From NCBI GenBank assembly GCA_949357655.1, contig CASHTG010000015.1, forward strand, positions 1,550,001 through 1,614,000: a stretch of 64,000 nucleotides of DNA, in the 5' to 3' direction. Under the pieces are notes generated by a model. The model had not been told where the DNA came from and made no database searches. It worked only from the letters and a program-made list of their open reading frames with translations. Shown in pieces: positions 37,093 through 47,977 of the stretch (positions are counted from its first letter, which is position 1; each line of letters begins with the position of its first letter). The stretch comes from Parascedosporium putredinis. Its lineage: Eukaryota; Ascomycota; Sordariomycetes; Microascales; Microascaceae. The position numbers and the translations under genes are program-made.

Positions 37093-38360
37093 ATGGCTAT
37101 TCCTCGAACAAGGGCCGCCCTTGCCCTCATCGCGCCCTCGAAACGGCCCCTCCCATGTCTCCTCTGCCAGTGGAACCGCAGCTTTTCCGCGACCTCTCGA
37201 CGCGCGATTCCTGATTCGAAACCTTCGGCGCCGCCCGAGCCTGATGCTGCCCAAACGAAACCAGCCAGGCCTTCCATCCGCGCCGAGCATGTCCCGGCCG
37301 GAGCGGCCATTGAAGCCCCGAGATCCTACGGCAGGCGCGTTGACAACTTCACTCCCCAGCCCCTCCCCGGCCCATCGGTATGCCTGAACCTCCGATGCCC
37401 GGCGAAAATACGGGACTCGACTTGCGCTCCATCCGTGAGCGTCGCGATGACTTTGTCGACTACGATAAGCACCTTGTTCGGCGCAAGCAATTGTACGTTT
37501 TGACTACCCACAGCTTCAGCCATCCTTGGCTTGGCTTGGCCTTTTCCTTTTGATCCACCGTCTTTTTTCTTCTTTTTTCTTCTCTTTCCGCACATATGCT
37601 CACTTCATGAAATTACACAGAAAGGAAAAGATTTCACGACCCTACTTTCGCGATTGGACCAACCTCCAGTATCACGACGGCAAATCTTTCCTCGCGCCTC
37701 CCCGCCTCTTCCGTGCAGACAAGGCCCTCTACTTCCCCAACCTTTACGGCAAAACCCTCCAAAAGATGGCCTCGAGCGCGATACCACCCCTCAGCTTTGG
37801 GGCCGCGCCTCCGTCGTCGCCATCTTCAGCAGCAAATGGGGCGAAGAGCAGGTCGATTCTCTCATCTCGGCAAAGGCCAACCCAGAGCTAGGACAGATCC
37901 TAGATAGCGATCCCGTTCACGGACAGATAGTACGGATCAACGTTGAGGATAACTCGATGAAGGCGTGGCTGATTAGCATGTTCATGGGCTCCCTGAGGAA
38001 GAGCCTTGGCCAGGAAAACTGGGGCCGGTATTTCCTCGTACAAAAGGCGTCACCGACTACATCAAGGAGTCGATCGGTCTACTCAACAGCAAGGTCGGGT
38101 ATACCTATCTTGTCGATCCTCAATGTAGGATACGCTGGGCGGCGAGCGGTACGGGCTTGCCTGATGAGCAAGAAGGCCTCGTCAAGGGTTTCCGGAAGCT
38201 TGTGGGCGAGGCGCGCGAGATTGGCGAGCAGATGGCAGCTGAGCAGATGGCTGCCGAACAGATCCAACCCCAGGGGGAAGAGCCCCCACAAAACTGTAAA
38301 TCACCGACTGATCCTGCAAGGACTCGAAACATAAAGTGTTCACAAAAGCGATTTGTATAG
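37093..38360 (+). CDS. ATP10: Mitochondrial ATP synthase assembly factor ATP10, three undercalls
   Basis: Atp10 is an inner-membrane chaperone that helps subunit 6 (Atp6) enter the Fo sector. Exons are 37093-37492 and 37621-38360. The N-terminus is basic and Ala/Arg/Leu-rich, consistent with a presequence. Conserved family blocks are PYFRDWTNLQYHDGKSFLAP, ALYFPNLYGKTLQ, RASVVAIFSSKWGE, NSMKAWLISMF and NWGRYFLVQKGVTDYIKESI, then LLNSKVGYTYLVDPQCRIRW. Three frame changes each sit in a 4-base homopolymer: C 37365-37368, A 37761-37764 and A 38042-38045. Adding one base to each gives 381 codons. A degenerate Gln/Ala/Glu repeat (EQMAAEQMAAEQ) lies near the C-terminus. It converges on GOS1. Confidence 0.92.
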
Positions 38361-38670
38361 AGTACATAGTAAACCCCTCTTAGCCAGCCATGATTGATGT
38401 ACAAAAGAATTACACACTCGGAGTACGAGCCAAGGATGCAGTATATCCTTTGTGATTTGAAGGAAATCCGCCCTTAACTGCAAGCCATGGGTGAAGAAAA
38501 AGGAAGAAAAAAGAAATCAAAACGCCTCGTTAGGAGAAACCCGTCATGCGTTATTTGTGCAGTCACATGCCAATCAACCCCCGCCGCTCACTCTCCATCT
38601 ACCTCCTCTCTCCAATCCATTCCTCCCCGACTCTTCTTGCCCAACCGGTTCTGCTCGCGTGCATGCTGGG
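38361..38670. other. Convergent 3' region between ATP10 and GOS1
   Basis: A short 310-bp 3' flank, in which I see no gene. Confidence 0.6.
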
Positions 38671-39536
38671 TTATACGAACCACCAAAAGGTCACAAAGCA
38701 AAAAGCAATGAAAACCCCCATGATGATACCGTCCCTCCGCTTCTTCGCAGAGATCTTGCCAATCAGCGCATTTAACCCGGGGACCTTGCCAGCCGCCATC
38801 GTGATTCTCCTATTAATATTATTCAGCGTCTCTCTCTGCACCATGAAATTCTCGTTGACGGCATAGGCCTGGCTCAGCACGCTGTCGGCCATCGAGTGGC
38901 TGTTGTCGATGCGGTTGCGCTCGGCAAGCATATATTCCGCCTCGGCCGCGGCCGGGTTGCTCGCTCGGAATTCGTCAATGTCGTTGTGGATGTTGGAGAG
39001 GAGGTTCGCGCGGTCGCGCGCCGTTTGGAGGGAGCTACGCAGACGCCCGAGATCTCGACGATGCTCGGTTAGCTTGTCCCGGAGGAGAGAGAGGTTGTTT
39101 TGTTTGAGGGCGGATGAGGTAAGTGTTGTTTCGGAGTCCAAAAGCCGGGAGAGCTTTCCAATTACAGCCTCGCGCTATGTGGTCCGGTGTCAGTGGGCGA
39201 AAGCCACGGGGATAGCTTCCTCTCCCGGGGCCGGTAGGCTGCCAAGGGAGGGCCGGACAAGGCTCACCTTTTCCAAGAGCTCCTCTAACTTTGCTTCAGT
39301 GTTGCGTTCTTCGTCGGTCGGCTTCGCTGGTATGTTTGCCGCTTGCGAAAATTGAGAGTAGGTCTGGAATAGGGTTTCGGTCTGGTCGCCGACTGTTAGC
39401 ATTGCATCTCGCCGCCGCTCGTTGCCGGTACCACCGGAGTATCAACTGCCGATGCCAAAGGACTTACTTGACTTTCTAGATTTCGAGCCTGCTGGCGCAG
39501 TTGGGCCCAGCCCGAGTTGCCTGTTGTGGAGGCCAT
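38671..39536 (-). CDS. GOS1: Golgi Qb-SNARE GOS1 (GOSR1/GS28)
   Basis: Gos1 is a t-SNARE subunit for retrograde and intra-Golgi vesicle fusion. Exons 39536-39468, 39381-39268 and 39174-38671 encode 228 residues, with no frame break. The N-terminal helical region (ARNLESQTETLFQTYSQF, then EERNTEAKLEELLEKRE) matches family members. The SNARE helix lies around residues 145-200 (AERNRIDNSHSMADSVLSQA, NINRRIT). A C-terminal anchor ends the protein (GIIMGVFIAFCFVTFWWFV). Intron 1 uses the AG at 39382. The earlier AG is too near the CTAAC branch and would break the frame. Confidence 0.92.
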
Positions 39537-40106
39537 TGTGCTATTAGGTTATTGAGACGCCTCAGCCGACGTCAATGGTGATGTGGTTAGTTTCGTATCC
39601 CTGCATCCTTGATGGGCCAGGCGGAAGAGTTGGGGGTCTATTCAAAGACAAGTGGTTGGACGGGAGGTTACGTAATCGCAGCGCACTGTCGCCCTTGACA
39701 AGATTGATGCAAGTCATACATCTCCAGAGCGCGCAGTTCATTTCGGCCAGCAAAACTTCACGTCCCTTTCGACATTCCTTATGTGTGTCCGTTTTTTTAA
39801 TCGCTAACTAAACTTCTATCATGTGGTTCTGTTGAATTAATCCGTTTCCCGACATATCTGGACAAGAAAAGCATAGAAAAACAGTAAAGGAAAAAAACAA
39901 AATGAAGGAACAACCAATGTTGAGGCAAGCACGCCGGCTTAAGGTAGTTGAGACCTCAGCGTCCCGTCCAACGTTTCGACCATTTACTCCGTACTCTCCA
40001 CCAAAGAAACGAAAGGAGAAAAAAATAAAAATCAATGAAGTGCCTTTGGTTTTTTCTATCTCCCCAGCTGTTTGAGTTACAATGTGAATAAAGGGAATGG
40101 CTTTGT
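39537..40106. other. Upstream region of GOS1
   Basis: About 570 bp between two genes read in the same direction. It holds the promoter of GOS1 and the 3' flank of the purine enzyme. No gene is seen. Confidence 0.55.
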
Positions 40107-42051
40107 TTAATGATGGAAAAGGCGAGTGTTCTGCTGAACAAAGGTAATGCCGAGCTGCTCAGCTGTCTGGAAGACGGGTTGATCGTTCTGGCTTCCGCCG
40201 GGGGCAGCCATGTATTTGACGCCGGACCTTGCCGCGCGGTAAACGTTGTCGGTGAAGGGGAACTATAACAGATTAGTGGCAACCCTTAAGATTGAACTGT
40301 GACGGCGAGGTAAGAGGGAAAGGGGGTGGTCTCACGAAGGCGTCACTAGAAATCGCTACATCGGTAAGCTTTCCAAGCCATTCCTCCTTCTCGGCATCGG
40401 TGAAAGCCGCAGGCACCTCTTCAAAGACGGCCTCGAATCCCTCCCGCTCAGGGCCATCCTTGGGGAGCTGTCCACTGACGAGGAGGTCAATGGCGTTGCT
40501 CTTCTCCGGGCGCTTGGTGCCCTTCTTCCACTGGATCCCCAGGACGCGGGGTGGAATCGGAGCCACCAGTTGTCCGCCTTCTCTCCAGCAAGACGAGTGC
40601 AGTGGATCCTGGATTGCTGGCCGGCACCGAGACCGACAACTTGGCCGCGCGCGGCATAGCAAACCGAGTTGCTCTGTGTGTACTTGACGGCGATAGTAGC
40701 CACGGTGAGATCCCTAAGGGCATCCTCAGGAAGGGTGGTGAGGTCCTTGGGAGTGATGATATTAGTGAAGGAGGCGGGAGTGATCTCGGCGTCGTTCCTA
40801 GGCTGGGCGATGGTGACACCGTTGATGATGCGGGACTCCATGCGCGGGGGCTGGTAGGCAGGGTCCATCTCAAGCACGAGGTACTTGCCACCCTTCTTCT
40901 TCCTCAAAAGTTCAAGAGCGGCAGGCTCGTATCCAGGGGCGACGACACCATCAGACACTTCCCTCGAGATAATTTTAGCGGTAGGGACGTCTACGATGTC
41001 GCTGAGAGCAATCATGTCGCCGAAACTGCTCATTCGATCCGCACCGCGGGCGCGAGCATAGGCTTGAGCGAGGCCAGAGTTATCGATGCCCTCGATGTCT
41101 TCAACGAAGTAGACTTGCTTCTCTTCAGTGGTAAGTGGAGTACCAATAGCCGCGCCGGCAGAAACGTGCTTGAAGCTCGCCGCCGCGGGCTTCTTGAGAG
41201 CCGTCTTGAGCTCCTTGACGAGCTGCCAAGCATTGAGCGCATCAAGAAGGTTGATGGAGCTAGGGCCGCCACAGAGGATCTTGAAGGGCAGCTCTCCCTC
41301 TGTTACGTATGCACAAGCGGGCTTCATGTGGGGGTTGTTGCCATAGCGCAGGTTAATGAGCTTGGTTCCATCAGAGGCATACTGCTGACGGAAGAACTGG
41401 GAAATGGCGGCGTCATAGTCGGCGGTGTGCTCAAAAGCCTTAAGGGCATACTGCTGACGGGTGGCGTCGGAAATGCTACCGGCCTTGAGTTCCTTCAAGA
41501 ACTCGGGGTAGTCGGTAGGGTTGGTGAGGATGGTGACACGAGCGTGGTTCTTGGCGGCAGCGCGGATCAGGGTAACACCACCAATATCAATTTCCTCAAC
41601 GGCCTCGGGAATGGTGACGCCGGGCTTGGCAACGGTATCCTTGAAAGGGTAAAGGTTGCAGATGACGTAGTCAACTTTGTTGATGTTCTGGTCGGCGAGA
41701 TCCTTCTCATCGGAAGCAAGGTCACGGGCGAGGATGCCGGCATGGACGGCGGGGTGGAGAGTCTTCACCCGGCCTGCGAGCATCTCGGGGGCTTTGGTGA
41801 TGGCAGAAACATCTCTAATGAACAACGCAAAGACATCAAGGTCAGCAGCACGTTCTTTCCTAAGGGAGCATTGGTCGGCGTAGTGCACTTCACAGGGCCA
41901 CGTACTCAACCGGGAAGCCAGACTCGCGAATCATGCGAGCGGTGCCACCAGAAGCTAGGATGCGAACATTGTTCTCGGCAAGACCCTTGGCAAGGTCAAG
42001 CAGGCCGGTCTTGTCGTAGACGGAAACGATGGCAATCTGCTGGTTTGACAT
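40107..42051 (-). CDS. ADE17: Bifunctional AICAR transformylase/IMP cyclohydrolase, one undercall
   Basis: The enzyme carries out the last two steps of de novo IMP synthesis. Exons are 42051-41906, 41814-40336 and 40262-40107. The N-terminal cyclohydrolase (MGS-like) domain begins MSNQQIAIVSVYDKTGLLDL and includes LAGRVKTLHPAVHAGILAR and IDIGGVTLIRAAAKN. The transformylase domain has LRYGNNPHMKPA and the catalytic Lys-His in SFKHVSAGAA. QQSRIHCTRLAG and SGVKYMAAPGGSQNDQ follow. The frame breaks at the G4 run 40548-40551 (RFHP to RVLGIQWKKGT). One added base gives 594 codons, as in other fungi (about 592). Fungi may have one or two isozymes (Ade16/Ade17); the choice of symbol is by convention. 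It is divergent from RPL35. Confidence 0.95.
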
Positions 42052-43222
42052 GGTACCGGGCAATTGAAAGCCGTGCTGCTGTAGATTTCAAGAGGGGAGA
42101 TTATTCAGACTTGAAAAGAGGATTTACCAAGGCAAGAGCAGGGAAACAGGAGAGCCTTGAAAGTCAAAAACAAAACATGTAGAGCGAGCGCAAATCAGGG
42201 TGTGCGGATGGTGGTGTCATGAGAAAAGCTCTGCTACCCCGCCATTAGCGAAAACTATGCCTGCCCCGCCGAGGAAGAAACGGGATGGATGGACCCTGTT
42301 GACAAAAGGAATAGGCGCAAAGGGACAAACTGCGAAACTGCGTGGAAAGTAATAGCGCATGTGGCTTTTTCACCTCATGGGGCCAAGGATGGCCATCCTA
42401 ATCACACAGTTCAATCACTTAGTTGTCTGGCATTAAAGACTTGATCCGTTCTTTTACAGTTATGAAGGTGGGCTATCTGGCTCTCACTCTTTCTGCCCCC
42501 GGTATGAGCTCCCGAGAAGCTGCGATCGAGGACTGGGAATAATGATGGTTAAGCCTTGGGCAACGCAGTAATAAGCATCGAGATTTACAGACAGGGAAGA
42601 AAACAGAAAGTATTGTATTCCTTGTCTTGCTGATGATTCTGCATACACCACAAGATCCCTCTTGTCTGAGCAACTGCCCATGTCACGAAGCAGGCAATGA
42701 TCAGAAACGATCTCAAGAAAAAAGTATTGACGTCCGATAAGCTTGACGAGCTCTCTTATCACATCCCCCACCTGCATGCTAACCCCGCCGACCCTGAGGG
42801 CCCATAAAAAAAAAAAAAAAGCTCGTGGCGGCATATTCTCGGTTAAAGGACCATCCTGGACTAGTGTCTCATGAACTTCAATGTTCAAGGTGTCGTAGCA
42901 CGTGATGGTCCCAGGACCGGTCCACACAAACTGCATCAACCCACCAAAATGTTTTTTTGCACCTCCACTTTGCGGCGGTTTTGCTGACTAACAGCCCTTT
43001 CCCCTGCTTGAGCCCTAGGGCAAATTTTCCTAGGCTCGTCGAATTCTCCAGACACAGAGGGTACTGCCTCAGACGAGTGTGAAGATTGAAACCGACGACA
43101 ATCGACTCTCATTCCCATCCGCCCAGCGCCCAACCTCAGCACCCTACCATCCCGAAGGGTTGTCATATCAATTTTCCTTGAACAGACTCTAGGTTCACCT
43201 TAATCACAGACTCACTGTCAAG
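42052..43222. promoter_or_regulatory. Shared upstream region of ADE17 and RPL35
   Basis: About 1.2 kb between divergent start codons. It contains an A15-type run near 42807-42821 and no supported gene. Promoters of both genes must lie here, but I recognise no specific site. Confidence 0.5.
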
Positions 43223-44102
43223 ATGGTAAGTCTGCCCCTGGTTATCTCTCCCGTCTTCGAATTCTTCGTCGAGTAGTCTTGAGGCGCAACCGACACTTTA
43301 CTTCACCATTGCGAAATCAAAAGAAAAAAAGAACACCGCCCTTGCTCGCCACTTCAGCATCTTAGAACCTTGGCTCTCGATAGCTACGCATACATCATGG
43401 ACAAATTTTGTATTTGGTGGAAAGGGACTGGAATGCTGACTTTGATTGTAGTCGTCAGGAAAGGTCAAGGCCGGCCAGCTCTGGAACAAGAACAAGGATG
43501 ATCTCACCAAGCAGCTCGGCGAGTTGAAGACCGAGCTCGGTCAGCTCAGGATCCAGAAGATTGTGTCCTCCGGCACCAAGCTCAACAAGATGTACGTCTC
43601 ACTAGTTTCGATTCCCCGAGTCCGGGCCGCTTCTTCCCCTCCCCGTCGAGGCGCGATCCGAGTACTCACCGTCGAGGATCGTGGTGGACCTGAATTGGAT
43701 AAGGGGATCGCCGATGAGGGACAAGGAAGAATTTGGGATTATTGACACGTCTTTCGTTCTAGCCACGACCTCCGCAAGTCCATCGCCCGTGTCCTCACCG
43801 TCATCAACGCCAAGCAGCGATCGCAACTCCGTCTCTTCTACAAGAACAAGAAGTACATTCCCCTCGACCTCCGACCCAAGCAGACCCGTGCCATCCGCCG
43901 CCGTCTATCCGCGAAGGAGAGCTCTGTTGTGCTCGAGAAGAGGCGCAAGCGCAACACTCACTTCCCCCAGCGCAAGTTTGCTGTCAAGGTACGATTCCGA
44001 ACTGCCGGCCCTGCGCCTTCCTGATGCCCGTCCTACTTAGCGTCTTGAAGGGGCACCAAGGTGGCATGCGACTAACAAGTCTTTGTAATATAGGCTGCTT
44101 AA
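43223..44102 (+). CDS. RPL35: 60S ribosomal protein L35 (uL29)
   Basis: This is a large-subunit protein at the polypeptide exit tunnel. Exon 1 is the ATG alone (43223-43225), immediately followed by GTAAGT. The other exons are 43452-43591, 43763-43988 and 44094-44102 (Ala-Ala-stop). The 125-residue product has SSGKVKAGQLWNKNK, ELGQLRIQKIVSSGTKLNKI and the signature HDLRKSIARVLTVIN. RLFYKNKKYIPLDLRPKQTR follows, and the end is THFPQRKFAVKAA. No frame break occurs. An intron directly after the start codon is a recurrent feature of ribosomal protein genes. Confidence 0.97.
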
Positions 44103-45222
44103 ATTCTCCGGGCAACCAGTTGACTTTTTTGATTTCACGATGGGAAGAACAAAAACAAACGAACGGGGCGGTGGCGTAGGTTTCTGGCAAAAAGATTCCA
44201 ACTTTTCTCTCCATGCATCGCATCGGTCTTCAGGGATTCGGGTTTACAGCTTTTCCCCGTCTGTATTTAGATGTTCTTGGCATTCAGGCAGGAGGACGAG
44301 ACCCTCAACACTTTTACCCTGCGAATCAGTTTGGCAAGGTAGATAGCCGAACTTCAAGACTCATGATACTCTGACGCATGTTCAAGTCCATCCACTCGCC
44401 TTTCACTTGTACGCGTCGCTTCACGTACTTGAACATCGTAAATGAACTCGATCACACGAGAACCCGTGTAGGAGGAGGGCTGTTGCTCAGCAAGAACGAG
44501 CATATAGTTCCTGGATAGAGTCTTGGAAGGGAACCTTTGCAAGCATGAACGCATATATTTGCAAAGGATTGTCTTGCCACCTCAGACTTAAGCCGTTGCC
44601 AGGCCGCTTTTTTAAACCCCTCGCTCCGAGATATTCCTCTCCTCAGGTGTAAGGAAGGGAATACAACTAGCCCGCCCTTTTAAACCTCGAAGGCAACGTG
44701 CTATATATACCTTCGTAAATCTCGTATTGCCATCATTACAATGCTCTCCCCGAGCAGCCGCCATTACCGTCTTCCATTTGCACTAGACTGGGGGAAGTCG
44801 GTTTGTCAAGCAATCACAGTAGCAGCTCCTGAACATCGCGGGCAGGTCACACCTCCGGGTTTAGGAGAAAGAGACATGATAAACGTGATTTATTGTAGAA
44901 ATCAGATAGCCAGCCGCCCATTAACCCATTCATGCCCATGAAACAACTTTTTCCCTTCGGGAGTGCTGTCCACCCGACCTTTGCAAACATAAACCGACCT
45001 AGTATGGATAAACCGGAGAACACCAATTAGGGGTAACAAACTCTTCGATGTTCTCCCTTTGTATGGTAAGAAGGTATCTTGAAAACCGATACCTGGATTG
45101 GATGACAGAGAAAGAGAAAGATAGAGAGAGAGAAGGGGAAAGTCGTGAAAAAGAGCCAGAAAACCATTCGGCAATTTAGCACCAGGGTAGGTATTGCAGT
45201 GACTAGAATAGCCATTCCATCC
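44103..45222. other. Convergent region between RPL35 and the zinc regulator
   Basis: About 1.1 kb of 3' flanks with a GA-rich microsatellite-like tract near 45105-45137. No gene is seen. Confidence 0.55.
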
Positions 45223-47376
45223 TCATGAAGCCTTGGTCTTTTTCGATATTCTGCCTCCGTGCGTTTTTGATAGAGGAACGCTGCCTTCTCCAGCCGCCTC
45301 GTGGAGCTTTTCGTGCTTACGCAGTTGGTCTGCCCGGCTAAAGTCCTTGTTGCACACGAGACACTTGAAGCTTCTTGAATGAATCTTTTTATGTTTGGAT
45401 AAGTTGGACGACTCGGAAAACCGCTTTCCACAAATATCACAAGCAAGGGGCTTCTCATCTGTATGTGTCCGCAAATGCATAGCTGCAAAGGGTTCGGAAA
45501 GAGTTAGCATGCTATCATCGTTGGGAAGGTCTTTATCAGACCAATCTTTTGGGCCATGGGGTGGGGCTCGGGCTCCAAGGGGCGAGAAACAACATACTAA
45601 GAGCGCTCTGCTGCTTGAATTCCTTTCCACATCCCTCGAAAGTGCATTTCCATGGAGTCTCGTTTGTATGCGTTCTCATGTGCTGGGCCAAAGCCTGAGC
45701 GCCAGAGAGAGCCAAACCGCAGATGGAGCACTCGGCAGGTTTGACTGCATGAATAGTTAGCGAGCGTTACTGGTGGTAGGGAAACGAGGGAGGCGATCAG
45801 CAAGAACTCACAGCCGGTATGGGTTTGTAGGTGGCGTTCTAGTTTCGTCCGCTGAGGAAAACAACCTTTGGGGCCATCGGGCCGCGAACACGCGACCCAT
45901 CGACACCGGTGTCCTGTACTAGACTTCTTCAGATTCCGGCTATGGGTCAGCACATGTTGGTGTAAGCTCTCCGCGTCGTCGAAACTTTGGTTGCAGACGA
46001 GGCCTGTGTCCTCTTGCCATTTGCAGCAGAACTGAGGCCCGAGGTCGAGGGTGTCAAAGGTTGCGTCACTTTGCTGAGTTTGTGGGGTAGCGGAATCATG
46101 AGGCGTCGAGGAAGGAGTCGTGCTATTGCACGCGTCGAGTAGGCTCCGGCCGTCGCCAGGCTTTGCGACACCCATGGCATCCATGGCGAGTAAAAGGCGA
46201 GTCGGTTAGACTCGTTTAACCTCGAGTATGTTGCGCCAGCCTCGAGATAAGACTGCAACGTGTTGAAGGCGTGCGGGTGGGTGCTAGCAATGTGCGGTAT
46301 CACATCGTCTGGGCCAGACAGAAAGACGCCGCAGGGGTTTGCGAGCATGTGCGGATTCGTCGCTTCCGTGGCTTGTATCACGCATTGCGCGTCCGCGCCG
46401 TCGTACACGGACCGGGGCAGCATGCACCGTCTCGTGATGAAGGTGGCATTGTCCAACGGGCACGGGCGAAAGTGAGGGGTTGCATGAGGAGGTTGACTAG
46501 GGTTGTGGTGCAGTATTAAGTCATCGATGAGTGCTAGACTGGGGGTAAACTCTCCGGAAAAGGATGGGTAGAGTCCCATCATGGCTGACTGGTGCTGGTG
46601 TTGGTGCTGCGGCAGAAGGTAGTCGGGATACAAGGAGGGGTCATACTGAGTCGAGAGATGGGGGAGGACATGAGGGAGGTTTGCGGAGAGGTGGAGGAAG
46701 CGAGGTGAAGCGAGTCCTGAGAATGGAGAGAAAGGTCGCCGTCGAGCAGGCTCCCCGCAGGCTGGTCGCCCGAACCTATAGACGCAAGCGTAACAGCAGC
46801 ATCTTCGTCGTTTTCCGAGAGGGCGGGAACAGGGCATGATACAGGGCAGCATTTGATCTGGTCGACGCAGCTATCGTTGGTGCAAAGGTCTGAAATTTCG
46901 TCGCAATTTGGGTCGTAGCAGATGTCGGCCTCACCGTCTTCGCCACACTGACTCCTGCAAGACTCTGCACAAGGCGAGTTGCACTCGTCTGCGTAGATGC
47001 CGTCTGGATCCATGTGGTGGTCATATCTAGAAAAGTCGGCGTCCGCCATGGACAGAAAAAGGTGTGACGGATCCATTGCATCGGGATCGGGGAGGACAGG
47101 CGATATACAGGCACTTTTCCCTGGCCAAGGGGAGGGTGATGGGCCCGAGGATGTCAATGACTGGGGAAATACGGGTTCGGGGTATGAAGTAAAGGGCGAA
47201 GTAACAAATGCGGAATCCGCCAACGGATCCTCGAGGGTGGAATCTGGTATGTGGCCTTGGACATCGAAGAGAGAAGGTGAGGGAGGTTGAGATGTGAGGT
47301 GGTAACTGGACAGGTTTGGCTCGCCAAGCGGTGGTGCAGTGTCTTTATCAGGAGCACAGTAATCCAGAATGACCAT
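45223..47376 (-). CDS. C2H2 zinc-finger transcription factor, Zap1/ZafA-like, two undercalls
   Basis: Members of this family activate zinc-uptake genes when zinc is low. Exons are 47376-45812, 45744-45598 and 45482-45223. Residues about 130-185 are Cys-rich (ICYDPNCDEISDLC, CCPVSCPVP). Six C2H2 fingers fill the C-terminal 220 residues. The first two are atypical (CKWQEDTGLVC...H and CRWVACSRPDGPKGC...H). The last four are regular (CSICGLALSG, CTFEGCGKEF, CDICGKRFSE, CLVCNKDFSR), with TGEKP-like linkers. The atypical pair, the HSRNLKKSSTG linker and CFPQRTKLERHLQTHTG resemble Zap1/ZafA, so zinc regulation is inferred. Frame breaks occur at G5 46660-46664 and A4 46192-46195; one base at each gives 658 codons. 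It is divergent from the small lipid-anchor gene. Confidence 0.8.
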
Positions 47377-47786
47377 AATGCAGTGTCTCGCTCTTGGTGA
47401 TATACAGCAGACGCGGCAGAGAGAGCCGAGACGGTTTTAAAAGTTGGGAAGAGGGGGTGGAGGGGTGGATGTGCTTCCGAGGTGCAGGGCAACTTTGGCG
47501 GAATCAAAGGCAGAGAGCTGGCTCATGTGCTGGCTAACAAGTTTCTATCTTGATTGAGGCACGAGAGGGAGAACGAGGACGAGAAGAGACGATCAAGGCG
47601 GGTGTAGGCAAAGTTGAAGGGAGGAAGAAGGAGGAATGTGAGAAAGGTGAAGGCCACGGGCTCGAAGGGTGCAAAATTCGATTTGTGTTGAAAGATGCAG
47701 CCATTGACCACTGGCCGGCAATCTCTCAAGCAAATTCCAACGAGTACGAATGCAGCGGAGGCTCCATGCTGCGCCGGTTCGTGGTC

Positions 47787-47821
47787 GCAAGGTGGGCGTA
47801 GGCGTGGGCGTGGGCGTGGGT
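47787..47821. repeat. GTGGGC-type hexanucleotide repeat
   Basis: Imperfect tandem copies of GTGGGCGTAGGC and GTGGGC occupy about 35 bp upstream of the zinc regulator gene. Confidence 0.7.
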
Positions 47822-47828
47822 GGAAAGG

Positions 47829-47863
47829 ACCTTGATGGCCTCTTTTTGCGTCTCGCCCAAGGT
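47829..47863. promoter_or_regulatory. Inverted CAAGGT half-sites, candidate zinc-responsive element
   Basis: ACCTTG at 47829-47834 and CAAGGT at 47858-47863 face each other 23 bp apart, about 450-490 bp upstream of the zinc regulator start. CAAGGT/ACCTT half-sites are the core of Zap1 and ZafA binding sites. Zap1 is known to activate its own gene in yeast. Confidence 0.4.
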
Positions 47864-47943
47864 TGAGTTTTGGGTCGCGGGCAGGTCAGGGCAGTTTCCA
47901 AAGAGTATTATTGCCCGTCCTGGTCCCGGGCCTGATCCTGGTG

Positions 47944-47977
47944 CTGGTGGGTGGTGGGTGGTGGGTGGTGGGGGAGG
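47944..47977 (+). promoter_or_regulatory. G-run repeat with quadruplex potential
   Basis: At least five runs of three or more G, separated by one to four bases (GTGGGTGGTGGGTGG and onward to GGGGGAGGGG), satisfy the usual G-quadruplex pattern. It lies about 570 bp upstream of the zinc regulator. Confidence 0.55.

Noticed and set aside
40551..42182. A 543-codon open frame on the plus strand
   Set aside because: It is the antisense of the conserved ADE17 exon, a product of GC-rich third positions. The opposite strand carries the real enzyme motifs.
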